From NCBI GenBank assembly GCA_902779445.1, contig CACZBM010000003.1, forward strand, positions 1-64,000: 64,000 nt of DNA, written 5' to 3'. Positions 54,306-62,977 of the stretch are shown here, piece after piece. Origin of the DNA: an uncultured Lachnospiraceae bacterium (lineage in GTDB: Bacteria > Bacillota > Clostridia > Lachnospirales > Lachnospiraceae). The position numbers and the translations under genes are program-made. The notes beneath the pieces were generated by a model that did not search any database, had not been told where the DNA came from, and saw only the letters and a list, made by a program, of their open reading frames with translations. The stretch's first letter is position 1, and every line of letters starts with the position of its first letter.

Positions 54306-56063
54306 ATGAAAGATATACTAAATAAACTTAACTACATATTCAATGCATCGCAAAAACGAAAGATGGCGGCCCTAATGGTTTGTATCTTTATTGGTGCTGC
54401 CCTGGAGCTTTTCGGAGTTTCTCTTATCATGCCTCTGATACAGCTCATTTCCACACCGCAGGTAGTTAATGAGCCGGGTATCGTATCGGTTGTCTATAAT
54501 GCTCTCAATATGAAGAGCATCACGGATTTCTTTATTTTCCTAGTGATAGTGATAATCGTCATTTATTTCTTAAAGAATCTGTACCTTTCTGTAATGTACT
54601 ATTTTCAGTATTCCTTTATATACCGTAACCAGCTGAAGGTGGCAGGAAGACTCATAGACTGTTATCTGAAGAAGCCTTACACCTATCACCTGGATCACAA
54701 TACATCGGATATGATAAGGAATATCATGCTGGATACAGACAGGCTTTTTCAGCTCATCCTCTCATTTCTGAATGTAATGAGCGAAGGGCTGCTGTCACTC
54801 CTTCTCGTACTGTATCTTCTGGTAAGCGATCCGGTGATGTCTGTAACAGTGGCAGGACTCCTTGTTATATGTATGGCGTTTTTCCGGATCCTTACAAAGG
54901 AAAGAGTACATGGTTACGGAAAAATGAACCAGGAATATGACGGCAGAATGCATCAGGCCATCAATCAGGCTCTTGGAGCCGTAAAGGACATTAAAATCCT
55001 CCACAGGGAAAAGTATTTCGTAAACAGCTTTGTGTCCTGTGGCGAAAAGAAGATGACAGCACTTATAAATACCAACTTTTTCGGTACGATCCCAAAGTAC
55101 ATTATAGAGACCATTACTGTTGCAGCCATCATGCTGGTACTGGTGTTTAAGCTGATGACGGGGACTGACCTTAATGCCATCCTTCCAAAGCTCGCAACCT
55201 TTGCGGTAGCGGCCTTCAAACTTCTGCCATCTGTAGGGAAGATCAGTAACTACATGAATAACATTACTTTCCTGAAACCCTCTATTGACCTGATCCATCA
55301 CGACCTGAAGGAAACAGAGGATATGGAAAATGTGGAGATAAGCGATCTGGATGACGGTTCCCAGCACAGGCAGGATGTAAGCGAGATAAAGATAGATAAA
55401 CTCTTCTACAGATATCCGAAGACAGATTCGGATGTTCTTAAAGATGTGAGTTTTTCAGTGCCGCTTGGTACTTCAATAGGTTTTATAGGAGAAAGTGGTG
55501 CCGGAAAGTCCACTCTCGCAGATGTGATACTGGGTATCCTTTTCCCGAGACAGGGACGGGTGCTTTATGGCAGCATGAATGTTCATGAGTATCCGTTAAA
55601 ATGGGCAGAAAAGCTGGCATATATTCCCCAGGCCATCTATCTTGCGGATGAGAGCATAAGAGCCAATGTGGCATTCGGCATAGAACCTGACAAGATAGAT
55701 GAGGATAAGGTCTGGGCAGCTCTTGATGAAGCTCAGTTAAGTGATTTCGTTAAGTCACTTCCGGAGGGACTAGACACCGAAGTAGGAGAAAGAGGCGTTA
55801 GGCTCTCGGGAGGACAGAGGCAGAGAATAGGTATTGCAAGGGCTCTCTACGGTGATCCCGAGATACTTGTACTGGATGAAGCCACAAGTGCGCTTGATAA
55901 TGAGACCGAGACTGCGGTAATGGAGGCTATTGAAAGACTTCACGGCAGAAAGACTCTTCTGATCATTGCCCACAGGCTTACAACCATAAGAAACTGCGAA
56001 TATATTTACAGAGTGGAAAAAGGCGGGGTATATCCCGTGGATAAAACGGAGATATATGACTAA
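54306..56063 (+). CDS. PglK/MsbA-like ABC flippase (permease-ATPase fusion)
   Basis: 585 residues. Six membrane helices in the first ~320 residues are followed by an ATPase domain with Walker A GESGAGKSTLADVILG, signature LSGGQRQRIGIARAL, Walker B ILVLDEATSALD and the H-loop IAHRLTT. The start IFNASQKRKMAALMVCIFIG and overall length fit PglK/Wzk-type flippases, which turn a lipid-linked oligosaccharide to the outer membrane face using ATP. In this cluster it is the only export candidate and implies flipping of a finished, short lipid-linked glycan. Starts directly behind repeat copy B. Its end overlaps the next gene by 8 bp. Confidence 0.92.
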   Translation: MKDILNKLNYIFNASQKRKMAALMVCIFIGAALELFGVSLIMPLIQLISTPQVVNEPGIVSVVYNALNMKSITDFFIFLVIVIIVIYFLKNLYLSVMYYFQYSFIYRNQLKVAGRLIDCYLKKPYTYHLDHNTSDMIRNIMLDTDRLFQLILSFLNVMSEGLLSLLLVLYLLVSDPVMSVTVAGLLVICMAFFRILTKERVHGYGKMNQEYDGRMHQAINQALGAVKDIKILHREKYFVNSFVSCGEKKMTALINTNFFGTIPKYIIETITVAAIMLVLVFKLMTGTDLNAILPKLATFAVAAFKLLPSVGKISNYMNNITFLKPSIDLIHHDLKETEDMENVEISDLDDGSQHRQDVSEIKIDKLFYRYPKTDSDVLKDVSFSVPLGTSIGFIGESGAGKSTLADVILGILFPRQGRVLYGSMNVHEYPLKWAEKLAYIPQAIYLADESIRANVAFGIEPDKIDEDKVWAALDEAQLSDFVKSLPEGLDTEVGERGVRLSGGQRQRIGIARALYGDPEILVLDEATSALDNETETAVMEAIERLHGRKTLLIIAHRLTTIRNCEYIYRVEKGGVYPVDKTEIYD

Positions 56064-56982
56064 CCTTAAGCTTTCGGTGGTTTTTATCACTTATAATCAT
56101 GAACCCTATATCAGACAGTCTCTGGACGGAATATTCATACAGGAGACGGATTTCGAATTCGAGATCGTGGTCGGTGAAGACTGCAGCACGGATAATACAA
56201 GAGAGATCCTTAAAGAGTATAATGAGAGATATCCGGGCAAAATGAGGCTTCTGTTCAGAGAAAAGAATCTGGGACGGCCGACTCTCAATGTATATGAAAC
56301 TGCCATGGAAGCAAAGGGTGAGTATCTGGCTTTCCTGGAGGGAGACGATTACTGGACAGATCCGCATAAACTTCAGAAGCAGGTGGATTTTCTCGAAACG
56401 CATCCGGAATATATGGGAACTACCTGTACATTTTCTCTTATCGGAGAAAACGGGGAACCCATAGAGAATGAAAGGATCACGAATCTCTACAGCTGGAGCG
56501 GCGATTACACCTTTGCTGACTGGCAGGAGGCAGGACCATGGCCGGGTCAGACTGCAGGAAATGTATGCAGAAACTTCTTTCATAACGGAAGGCTTGACTA
56601 CACGATCCTCTACCGGGCTCATGACTTTATAGATGACGGAGTGATTTTTACATTTATCCTTCTGCAGGGAAAGATATTCAGATTTGATGATGTGATGGTG
56701 GCACACCGGTATGTGGAAAAGTCCGGCGGAGAGAGCTGGAACTCCAGAAAGCTCAAGCGGAACTATATGATAGAGGAATGCGACCTTAAGAGAAAGATGA
56801 TGGAGTGGGTTGAAGAAAATGCGGGGCTCACAGAAAAGGGCCTATCAAGGGCAGACCGTGAGTTTAAGACCGCACTTTCGGTATTCATAAAACATCCCTC
56901 TCCGGATACGGGAAAGATGTTCTTCCCCTGCATGAAATACTGGCTCCACCTGAAATTTGGCAAAGTTAGAAGACGAGTTTAA
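56056..56982 (+). CDS. GT2 glycosyltransferase
   Basis: 308 residues. LSVVFITYNHEPYIRQSLDG, IVVGEDCSTDNTREILKEYN and YLAFLEGDDYWTDPHKLQKQ form the nucleotide and metal site (EGDDYW) of a GT2 family often seen in capsule loci. The C-terminal third is a basic helical region (LKRNYMIEECDLKRKMMEW). It overlaps the flippase gene by 8 bp. Stop lies at the first base of repeat copy C. Confidence 0.9.
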   Translation: MTNLKLSVVFITYNHEPYIRQSLDGIFIQETDFEFEIVVGEDCSTDNTREILKEYNERYPGKMRLLFREKNLGRPTLNVYETAMEAKGEYLAFLEGDDYWTDPHKLQKQVDFLETHPEYMGTTCTFSLIGENGEPIENERITNLYSWSGDYTFADWQEAGPWPGQTAGNVCRNFFHNGRLDYTILYRAHDFIDDGVIFTFILLQGKIFRFDDVMVAHRYVEKSGGESWNSRKLKRNYMIEECDLKRKMMEWVEENAGLTEKGLSRADREFKTALSVFIKHPSPDTGKMFFPCMKYWLHLKFGKVRRRV

Positions 56983-57033
56983 AGGCTTCTCCTCTGGGAG
57001 AAGCTGGCAGCACGAAGTGCTGACTGATGAGGG
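56981..57033 (+). repeat. Structured GC-rich repeat, copy C
   Basis: GGCTTCTCC, loop TCT, GGGAGAAGC, then GGCAGCACGAAGTGCTGAC and TGATGAGGG. Both stems differ from copies A and B on both arms in matching fashion, so pairing is kept. GAGGG ends 3 nt before the ATG at 57037. Confidence 0.7.
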
Positions 57034-57036
57034 TAC

Positions 57037-57969
57037 ATGTACATCCAGCGATTCACAAGCGGCCTCGGAAACCAGATGTTCCAGTACGCTTTTCATAATT
57101 ACATAAGGAAAAAGTATCCTGAAGAGAGAGTACTTGCGGATATTTCCTGGTACAGCTGGAATAAAGCACATCAGGGCTTTGAACTGGAGAAGCTCTTTAA
57201 GAGGGAGGATAATCCGGACTTTGTCCTGAATAAAGCAAGTACTTTTGAAACATACTGTTGTTCCGGAATGATACCCCAGACCGGAAAGCTTCAATATCTG
57301 GTAAACCGGATAACAAGGCTCTGCGCCGGTAGGCATTTTGAGAAGATCCATTACGGTGAGACCGGACGGGAACTGGAAAATACGTTAAAGACGCAGATCG
57401 ACAATCTGCCTGCAGGAAGGAATATTTATATCACGGGATACTTTCTGGATGAAGAGTATTATAAAGACGAACTGCCGTATTTAAGAAAGGCACTGTCTTT
57501 TTCCGAAAAGGAAGAAGATATCGGGAGAGAGAATCTGGAACTTTTAAGGGAAATGAGCTCTTCGCCTTCCGTGTCGATCCATGTGCGAAGAGGGGATTAC
57601 CTTAATAAAGGCTACACAGAGGCTTTTATTAATCTCGGAATGGATTACTATAAAAAGGGAGTGGAGGTTATCAGAGAAAAGATAGAAGATCCTGTGTTCT
57701 ACATTTTCTCTGATGATAAGGAATATATAAATTCTGCATTCGACTGGCTGCCGGATAAAAAGATCGTTGATAATAATACCGGCGAAAAGAGTTATATCGA
57801 TATGCTCCTTATGAGTAAATCTAAGGGGCTTATTACAGCCAACTCGACATTTTCCGAGTGGGCAGGACTGTTAAACGGAAGAGAAGACAGTATAATAATA
57901 TATCCAAGAGAATATCTGAAAGAAAAGGACAGCGATGTCCGTACCATCCCGGGATGGATAAGGATCTAA
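57037..57969 (+). CDS. Alpha-1,2-fucosyltransferase-like (GT11)
   Basis: 310 residues. RFTSGLGNQMFQYAFHNYIR at the N-terminus and SIHVRRGDYLNKGYTEAF hold the two hallmarks of GT11: the GLGNQ(L/M)FQYA loop and the HxRRGD GDP-fucose site. VFYIFSDDKEYINSAFDWL and KGLITANSTFSEWAGLLNGR are the remaining conserved blocks. It should add fucose in alpha-1,2 linkage to galactose or a similar residue of the glycan. GDP-fucose synthesis genes are not in the window. Starts directly behind repeat copy C. Confidence 0.93.
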   Translation: MYIQRFTSGLGNQMFQYAFHNYIRKKYPEERVLADISWYSWNKAHQGFELEKLFKREDNPDFVLNKASTFETYCCSGMIPQTGKLQYLVNRITRLCAGRHFEKIHYGETGRELENTLKTQIDNLPAGRNIYITGYFLDEEYYKDELPYLRKALSFSEKEEDIGRENLELLREMSSSPSVSIHVRRGDYLNKGYTEAFINLGMDYYKKGVEVIREKIEDPVFYIFSDDKEYINSAFDWLPDKKIVDNNTGEKSYIDMLLMSKSKGLITANSTFSEWAGLLNGREDSIIIYPREYLKEKDSDVRTIPGWIRI

Positions 57970-57994
57970 GGGGATCCGGCAGGAGGAAACAATT

Positions 57995-59029
57995 TTGAAC
58001 AAAAGAAAATACGGAAAATCAGTAGGCGATATTCTGGCTATTAAAAGCGATTTTTTCGAGCACAACGAGGAAATGCTCGAAATGTCACACCGTCAGGCAG
58101 ATGCGCTTCTTGCACAGAATAAGAGGATGGAATGCAAGATATGCCATGAACCCATAAAGGGGGATATCCTTTATACCAGTCAGAGAATGAGCTATTATCT
58201 CTGTCCCAAGTGCGGTCATGTTAACAGTGCCTATGAGGATACAGATGACTTTGCGAAAAGAGTATATCTTGAAGATACCTATGAAAATAATTACTCTGAA
58301 GCAGATAAAAAGAAATATGCTCACAGGCTTGATACTATCTATATTCCAAAGGCTGAGTTCCTTATAAAGAGTCTGGAAGAGGACGGTCTTGCGAAAAAGG
58401 ATATAAAACTTCTGGATGATGGGGCCGGAAGCGGATATTTCGTGGGAGCCATGAGGAAGCTTGGAGTTAATGCTTCAGGGATCGAGATATCTTCAGCCCA
58501 GGTTGAATTTGCCAATGCCATGAACGGTGAAGAAGTGCTAAGACAGGCAGACAGTGATAAGATCGCAGGTATCCTTAAGACAACAGATGCCAATGTTCTT
58601 TCCTTCATTGGAGTATTCGAGCATATCATAAATCTGGATGAGGTTCTTATGAGTATCAGAGAGAATAAGAACATAGAGTACGTATATCTGTCAGTTCCCA
58701 TGTTCTCCATGAGCTGTGTATTCGAAGCATCCCACCAGAAGTGCTATAACAGGCATGCAGGGGGAACCCATACTCATCTTTTCTCGGATTCATCCCTTTC
58801 ATTTATGGCAGATAAAATGGGGTTTGAGGAGCTTGCAAGCTGGAAGTTCGGTTCAGATATGATGGACCTTTACAGGATGATCTGTGTAAGTCTTGAACAG
58901 AACGGAAACAGCGCGCTCAAGGATTACTTTGCTCCGAAGTTCCTTAAAATGATAGATGATTTACAGCTTACGGTAGATAAAAATGAATTTGCGTCTGAGA
59001 TCCATCTTATTCTTAAAAGAAAACAGTAA
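57995..59029 (+). CDS. SAM-dependent methyltransferase with N-terminal zinc ribbon
   Basis: 344 residues. CKICHEPIKGD and YLCPKCGHVN form a four-Cys zinc site near residues 48-77. A class I methyltransferase follows (KLLDDGAGSGYFVGAMRKLG; NASGIEISSAQVEFANAMNG; SFIGVFEHIINLDEVLMSIR), then a C-terminal helical part. The arrangement resembles sugar C-methyltransferases and other Methyltransf_13-type proteins acting on nucleotide sugars. A methylated sugar in the glycan is the simplest guess. The start is TTG at 57995, 8 nt behind GGAGG. Confidence 0.8.
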   Translation: MNKRKYGKSVGDILAIKSDFFEHNEEMLEMSHRQADALLAQNKRMECKICHEPIKGDILYTSQRMSYYLCPKCGHVNSAYEDTDDFAKRVYLEDTYENNYSEADKKKYAHRLDTIYIPKAEFLIKSLEEDGLAKKDIKLLDDGAGSGYFVGAMRKLGVNASGIEISSAQVEFANAMNGEEVLRQADSDKIAGILKTTDANVLSFIGVFEHIINLDEVLMSIRENKNIEYVYLSVPMFSMSCVFEASHQKCYNRHAGGTHTHLFSDSSLSFMADKMGFEELASWKFGSDMMDLYRMICVSLEQNGNSALKDYFAPKFLKMIDDLQLTVDKNEFASEIHLILKRKQ

Positions 59030-60626
59030 GGAAATAACCGTACGCTTTATTTTTGCGGTTTCACTGATCGCACTGTTTATAGCGGCGCTTCCTCTGTTTT
59101 CCGTTAACTGCATACAGGGACATGATATTGATTATCATCTTCTCAGGATAGAGGCTTTGAAAACCGGTATCTTAAACGGACTTCCCTATCTCAGGGTCAA
59201 CATGCTCTTCTTTGGCGGAGAGGGTTATGCGAGCTCCATGTTCTACCCTGATTTTCTTCTGTATATCCCTGCAGTCTTAAGAGCACTGGGAGTCGGGATC
59301 AACTTGTCCTTCCATATTTTTATAGCAGTGTGTCTCATCCTTACATTTATAGTAATGTATCTGTCTGCAGGCTATATTAGTGAAAGCCCTGTGACGGCAC
59401 TTATTTCTGCGGTGGTCTATTCCCTCTGCCAGTATCATATCGATGATATTTATACAAGGGCAGCCGTAGGGGAGTTTACGGCAATGATCTTTATTCCGGC
59501 AGTGATCGCGGGACTTTTTGATCTTACTGAAAAAGAGTTTAAGAAGCCCTGGATACTTGGGATCGGAATGGCAGGGGTCCTTCTCTGTCATACTCTTTCC
59601 ACCATTTTCTGCCTTATCTTATGTGTGGTTACCGTGATGATCAGGTTCAGGGTTTTCGTTAAGGAACCGGTACGGATACTCAAAGTTATGTTAACTGGGG
59701 TTTCTGTTCTCTGTCTTACTGCGTTTTACTGGATCCCCATGTTGGAACAGATGGCCGTGACAGAATTTAAGTATCTGGATTCCGTTTTTGACGTGAATTA
59801 TGAAAAGCTGCTCTTAAGGGATGTTTTCGCTAACTCAGTGGGACACATGGGGATAGCGGTATTTATCCTTCTGTTCGCAGGACTGTTGATAGAGCATAAG
59901 GGAGATAAGATCGTAAGGACTGCGGATATCATGATGGCAGCGGGACTGCTTTTTGCCCTCTGCACTACCGGGTTCTTCCCTTGGAAGAGGCTCGAAAGAT
60001 TTGTGTCCTCTGTTCAGTTCCCCTGGAGACTTTTCATAATGACAAGTGTCCTCGTTTCAATGGCAGCTGCCGTTTATATCAGTAAGGCATCTGTTAACAG
60101 GGAAAAAGCCGCAGTAATCGCGGTTCTGATGATAATGACTGTTTCTGCGGTCTCCAATATCAACAGAATCGATGAGGGGTATTATTCATATTCCAGTGAT
60201 TACTATGATGAGGTAAAGTTTACGAAGAGTGTGATCGGAGGCGAATGGATTCCGAGGACGGTTACGGACCGTGACGCTCTTGGGAGAGAACCGGATATCG
60301 CGGTCAATGACAGAGGAGATAAGATCTATGTTGACCGTTATAAGAATACACTTTCTGTTTCAAAAGCAGCGGGAGAATATATAGATGTGCCCTTTGTCTA
60401 TTATCTCGGATATGCCGCGGTTGACAGCTACGGAAAGAGCCTTAATGTAGACGGTACCGGCAAAAACGGCCGTGTCCGTGTATGGACGGACGGCGCAGGT
60501 GAATTTACCGTTTATTACAAAGGTACATTTATGCAGACCTTTTCTGATATCATATCGATCCTGACTCTTATCATTCTGGCAGGATGTGGGATCATACGTA
60601 AAGTAACATGGCGTAAAGCAACATGA
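58983..60626 (+). CDS. Polytopic membrane protein (6-pyruvoyl-tetrahydropterin synthase-related type)
   Basis: 547 residues with about ten membrane helices and an outside C-terminal beta-rich domain of about 130 residues. GHDIDYHLLRIEALKTGILN in the first outer loop and YHIDDIYTRAAVGEFTAMIF are the conserved stretches of a family labelled 6-pyruvoyl-tetrahydropterin synthase-related, which has no pterin activity that can be read from it and looks like a GT-C glycosyltransferase. The DID/DDIY acids would be the site. It overlaps the methyltransferase gene by 47 bp. Last gene of the cluster; it may use the polyprenyl-linked sugars made by the first two GT2 enzymes. Confidence 0.75.
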   Translation: MNLRLRSILFLKENSKEITVRFIFAVSLIALFIAALPLFSVNCIQGHDIDYHLLRIEALKTGILNGLPYLRVNMLFFGGEGYASSMFYPDFLLYIPAVLRALGVGINLSFHIFIAVCLILTFIVMYLSAGYISESPVTALISAVVYSLCQYHIDDIYTRAAVGEFTAMIFIPAVIAGLFDLTEKEFKKPWILGIGMAGVLLCHTLSTIFCLILCVVTVMIRFRVFVKEPVRILKVMLTGVSVLCLTAFYWIPMLEQMAVTEFKYLDSVFDVNYEKLLLRDVFANSVGHMGIAVFILLFAGLLIEHKGDKIVRTADIMMAAGLLFALCTTGFFPWKRLERFVSSVQFPWRLFIMTSVLVSMAAAVYISKASVNREKAAVIAVLMIMTVSAVSNINRIDEGYYSYSSDYYDEVKFTKSVIGGEWIPRTVTDRDALGREPDIAVNDRGDKIYVDRYKNTLSVSKAAGEYIDVPFVYYLGYAAVDSYGKSLNVDGTGKNGRVRVWTDGAGEFTVYYKGTFMQTFSDIISILTLIILAGCGIIRKVTWRKAT

Positions 60627-60673
60627 TCATGCCGGAATAACTTTGCTCCGGTAGTTGGTTTCGGGAATAAGAA

Positions 60674-60703
60674 AAGACCGGTCTCCATAAGGAGACCGGT
60701 CTT
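60674..60703. terminator. Bidirectional terminator between glycan cluster and ferredoxin
   Basis: AAGACCGGTCTCC, loop ATAA, GGAGACCGGTCTT: a perfect 13-bp stem. On the minus strand it is followed by TTCTTATT, on the plus strand by AATGCTTATC. It serves the convergent ends at 60626 and 60719. Confidence 0.85.
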
Positions 60704-60718
60704 AATGCTTATCTGATA

Positions 60719-60889
60719 TTACTCAGCCTTGATAGCGCCTGTAGGGCAAGCGCCTTCGCAAGCACCACAATCGATGCATGTTCCTGCGTCAACAACGTGC
60801 TTTCCATCGCCTTCGCTGATAGCGCCAACGGGGCAGGTTCCTGCACATGCTCCACAGTTTACACAAGTATCATCAATTACATGAGCCAT
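60719..60889 (-). CDS. 2[4Fe-4S] ferredoxin
   Basis: 56 residues, a clostridial-type ferredoxin too small for usual ORF cut-offs. Two CxxCxxCxxxCP motifs lie at Cys9, 12, 15, 19 and Cys38, 41, 44, 48, each cluster closed by the fourth Cys of the other half. It carries electrons at low potential in the cytoplasm, for example for hydrogenase or pyruvate:ferredoxin oxidoreductase. ATG follows AGGAGGAAATGTAAA. Single gene with its own terminator. Confidence 0.96.
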   Translation of the reverse strand: MAHVIDDTCVNCGACAGTCPVGAISEGDGKHVVDAGTCIDCGACEGACPTGAIKAE

Positions 60890-61028
60890 TTTACATTTCC
60901 TCCTAATACTATTATAAAAACTTCTGTGATAACCTACATCGTATTCAAAAGATGTATCAGTACAAGGAGTATTCTAATATAATGGCTTTATATTTGCAAT
61001 TAAATCTTTCTTAGACAAATCTAACCTG

Positions 61029-62402
61029 TTATTCAACCTTCGGAAGCTTTGCAATGGATGCAGCGATGTCTTCATCGGTAGGGATAACATCAGACATTTC
61101 GCCGTTATTGTATTTCTCATAGGCTACAAGGTCAAAGTATCCTGTTCCGGTGAGACCGAATACGATGGTCTTTTCCTCACCGGTTTCCTTGCATTTGAGA
61201 GCTTCATCAATAGCTACTCTGATCGCGTGAGAGCTTTCGGGAGCAGGAAGGATACCTTCCACTCTTGCGAACTGCTCTGCTGCCTCGAATACGCTGGTCT
61301 GTTCTACGCTGACTGCCTCCATGTATCCGTCGTGATAGAGCTGTGAAAGAGTCGTGCTCATTCCGTGGAAACGAAGTCCTCCTGCATGGTTTGCAGACGG
61401 AATGAAACTGCTGCCCAGAGTATACATCTTTGCAAGAGGACATATCATTCCTGTATCGCAGAAGTCGTATGCAAAGGTTCCTCTCGTAAAGCTGGGACAT
61501 GAAGCGGGCTCAACAGCAACAATGCGGTAATCTGCATTGCCTTTGAGCTTTTCTCCCATGAACGGAGCAATGAGACCTCCAAGGTTGGAGCCGCCTCCTG
61601 CACATCCGATGATGATATCCGGATGAATATCGTACTTATCGAGTGCTGCCTTGGTTTCAAGACCGATAACTGACTGATGAAGAAGAACCTGATTAAGAAC
61701 GCTGCCGAGGACATATCTGTATCCGGGATTCTTTGTGGCAACTTCAACAGCCTCTGAAATAGCACAGCCAAGACTTCCTGTTGTGCCGGGATGCTCTGCA
61801 AGGATCTTCTTTCCTATCTCGGTAGTTTCTGAAGGAGAAGGAACCACGGAAGCACCATAGGTTCTCATGACCTCTCTTCTGAAGGGTTTCTGCTCATATG
61901 AAACCTTAACCATGTATACTTTACAGTCCAGATCAAAGTAGGAGCATGCCATTGAAAGGGCTGTTCCCCACTGTCCAGCTCCGGTTTCGGTAGTCACTCC
62001 CTTTAAGCCTTGCTTCTTTGCGTAGTAGGCCTGAGCAATAGCGGAATTAAGCTTATGACTTCCGCTTGTGTTGTTTCCTTCAAATTTATAATAGATCTTT
62101 GCGGGTGTCTGGAGTTTCTTTTCCAGACAGTAAGCTCTTACCAGTGGAGAGGGACGGTACATTTTGTAAAAATCCCTGATCTCTTCCGGTATCTCTATAA
62201 AGGGATTGGTATCATCCAGTTCCTGGGCTACCAGTTCCTCACAGAAAATAGGAGAGAGCTCTTCGGCCGTGAGGGGCTTTCCTGTTCCGGGATTAACAAG
62301 GGGAGCAGGTTTATTCTTCATATCTGCTCTGAGGTTATACCAGTTCTTCGGCATCTCGTTTTCTTCAAGGTAAATCTTGTAAGGTATTTTTCTTTCATCC
62401 AT
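61029..62402 (-). CDS. trpB: Tryptophan synthase beta subunit, TrpB2 type
   Basis: 457 residues, longer than the usual 400-residue TrpB and with the extra N-terminal part of the TrpB2 group (IPYKIYLEENEMPKNWYNLR). PLP is bound by Lys117 in NNTSGSHKLNSAIAQAYYAK; TETGAGQWGTALSMA and GCAGGGSNLGG are the other cofactor motifs. It joins indole and serine to tryptophan; without a trpA partner in the window it may salvage free indole. The mRNA leader is a T-box with a Trp codon, so expression should rise when tRNA-Trp is uncharged. ATG follows AAGGAGGACTGCAGACC. Confidence 0.94.
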   Translation of the reverse strand: MDERKIPYKIYLEENEMPKNWYNLRADMKNKPAPLVNPGTGKPLTAEELSPIFCEELVAQELDDTNPFIEIPEEIRDFYKMYRPSPLVRAYCLEKKLQTPAKIYYKFEGNNTSGSHKLNSAIAQAYYAKKQGLKGVTTETGAGQWGTALSMACSYFDLDCKVYMVKVSYEQKPFRREVMRTYGASVVPSPSETTEIGKKILAEHPGTTGSLGCAISEAVEVATKNPGYRYVLGSVLNQVLLHQSVIGLETKAALDKYDIHPDIIIGCAGGGSNLGGLIAPFMGEKLKGNADYRIVAVEPASCPSFTRGTFAYDFCDTGMICPLAKMYTLGSSFIPSANHAGGLRFHGMSTTLSQLYHDGYMEAVSVEQTSVFEAAEQFARVEGILPAPESSHAIRVAIDEALKCKETGEEKTIVFGLTGTGYFDLVAYEKYNNGEMSDVIPTDEDIAASIAKLPKVE

Positions 62403-62482
62403 GGTCTGCAGTCCTCCTTAAATATGATGGAGATGGGGTTGAATTAAAAATAAATTGCTCCGTGCTACCTACTTTCGCAATT

Positions 62483-62770
62483 TCCGATTTAAAAACAAAA
62501 ACCCATCCCTCACAGTAGTTACTGCTGGGACAGGTACTTAATGCTTTACCTGCGGTGCCACCCGGCTTGGTGATATACACCCACTTTGCGCATACGATCA
62601 TATGCCGAATTTTGATAACGGAGATTCAACGCTCCGGCTTCCATACTTACTGCCTTAGGCAGATATTCCGGTCGCCCTCTGAAGTCCATTCGGTAATGCG
62701 CTTCCTGCTGTGATCACACCATCCACAACTCTCTCTTTGAAAGTGATGCATTACTTACTCACTCTTCATC
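62483..62770 (-). promoter_or_regulatory. T-box leader specific for tRNA-Trp
   Basis: Reading the minus strand, Stem I begins near AGAGAGTTGTGGATGG, the specifier loop region is CGAATGGACTTC with UGG (Trp) in the expected place after GAA, and the T-box sequence is AAGCCGGGTGGCACCGC at about 62543-62559. A terminator hairpin then pairs TCCCAGCAGTA with TACTGTGAGGGA, followed by TTTTTGTTTTT near 62483. The T-box can form the competing antiterminator. It controls trpB. Confidence 0.9.
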
Positions 62771-62783
62771 AACGGTTTAAAGC

Positions 62784-62813
62784 AATGTAGCATGACGGAA
62801 GCGGGGTTGTCAA
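62784..62813 (-). promoter_or_regulatory. Promoter of the T-box/trpB transcript
   Basis: TTGACA (62813-62808), 18 bp and TACATT (62789-62784) on the minus strand, just before the T-box leader. The space between this and the opposite CIRCE element is under 40 bp. Confidence 0.65.
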
Positions 62814-62846
62814 TAGAATTAGTTTATATTTTTTTAATAATTTTTG

Positions 62847-62873
62847 TTAGCACTCATACTTGACGAGTGCTAA
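62847..62873 (+). promoter_or_regulatory. CIRCE operator (HrcA site) of hsp20
   Basis: TTAGCACTC, nine bases, GAGTGCTAA: a perfect CIRCE inverted repeat. It overlaps the -35 box (TTGACG at 62860-62865), whose -10 partner TATAAC lies 17 bp on at 62883-62888, so bound HrcA should block the promoter; heat shock would release it. Confidence 0.95.
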
Positions 62874-62888
62874 CAAGAGTGATATAAC
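62860..62888 (+). promoter_or_regulatory. hsp20 promoter
   Basis: TTGACG, 17 bp, TATAAC. The -35 box lies within the CIRCE element. A leader of about 80 nt then precedes the start codon of hsp20. Confidence 0.7.
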
Positions 62889-62977
62889 ATAATCGTAAAC
62901 AATAAAAAGTTCCCGGAAACAGGGAACAGTACAAGACTCAAAACAAAACGAGCCTGGATAGAAAAGGAGGCTTTACC

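Noticed and set aside
60797-60982. Plus-strand frame of 61 codons after the glycan cluster.
   Set aside because: It is antisense to the small ferredoxin gene, whose two CxxCxxCxxxCP motifs are unmistakable.
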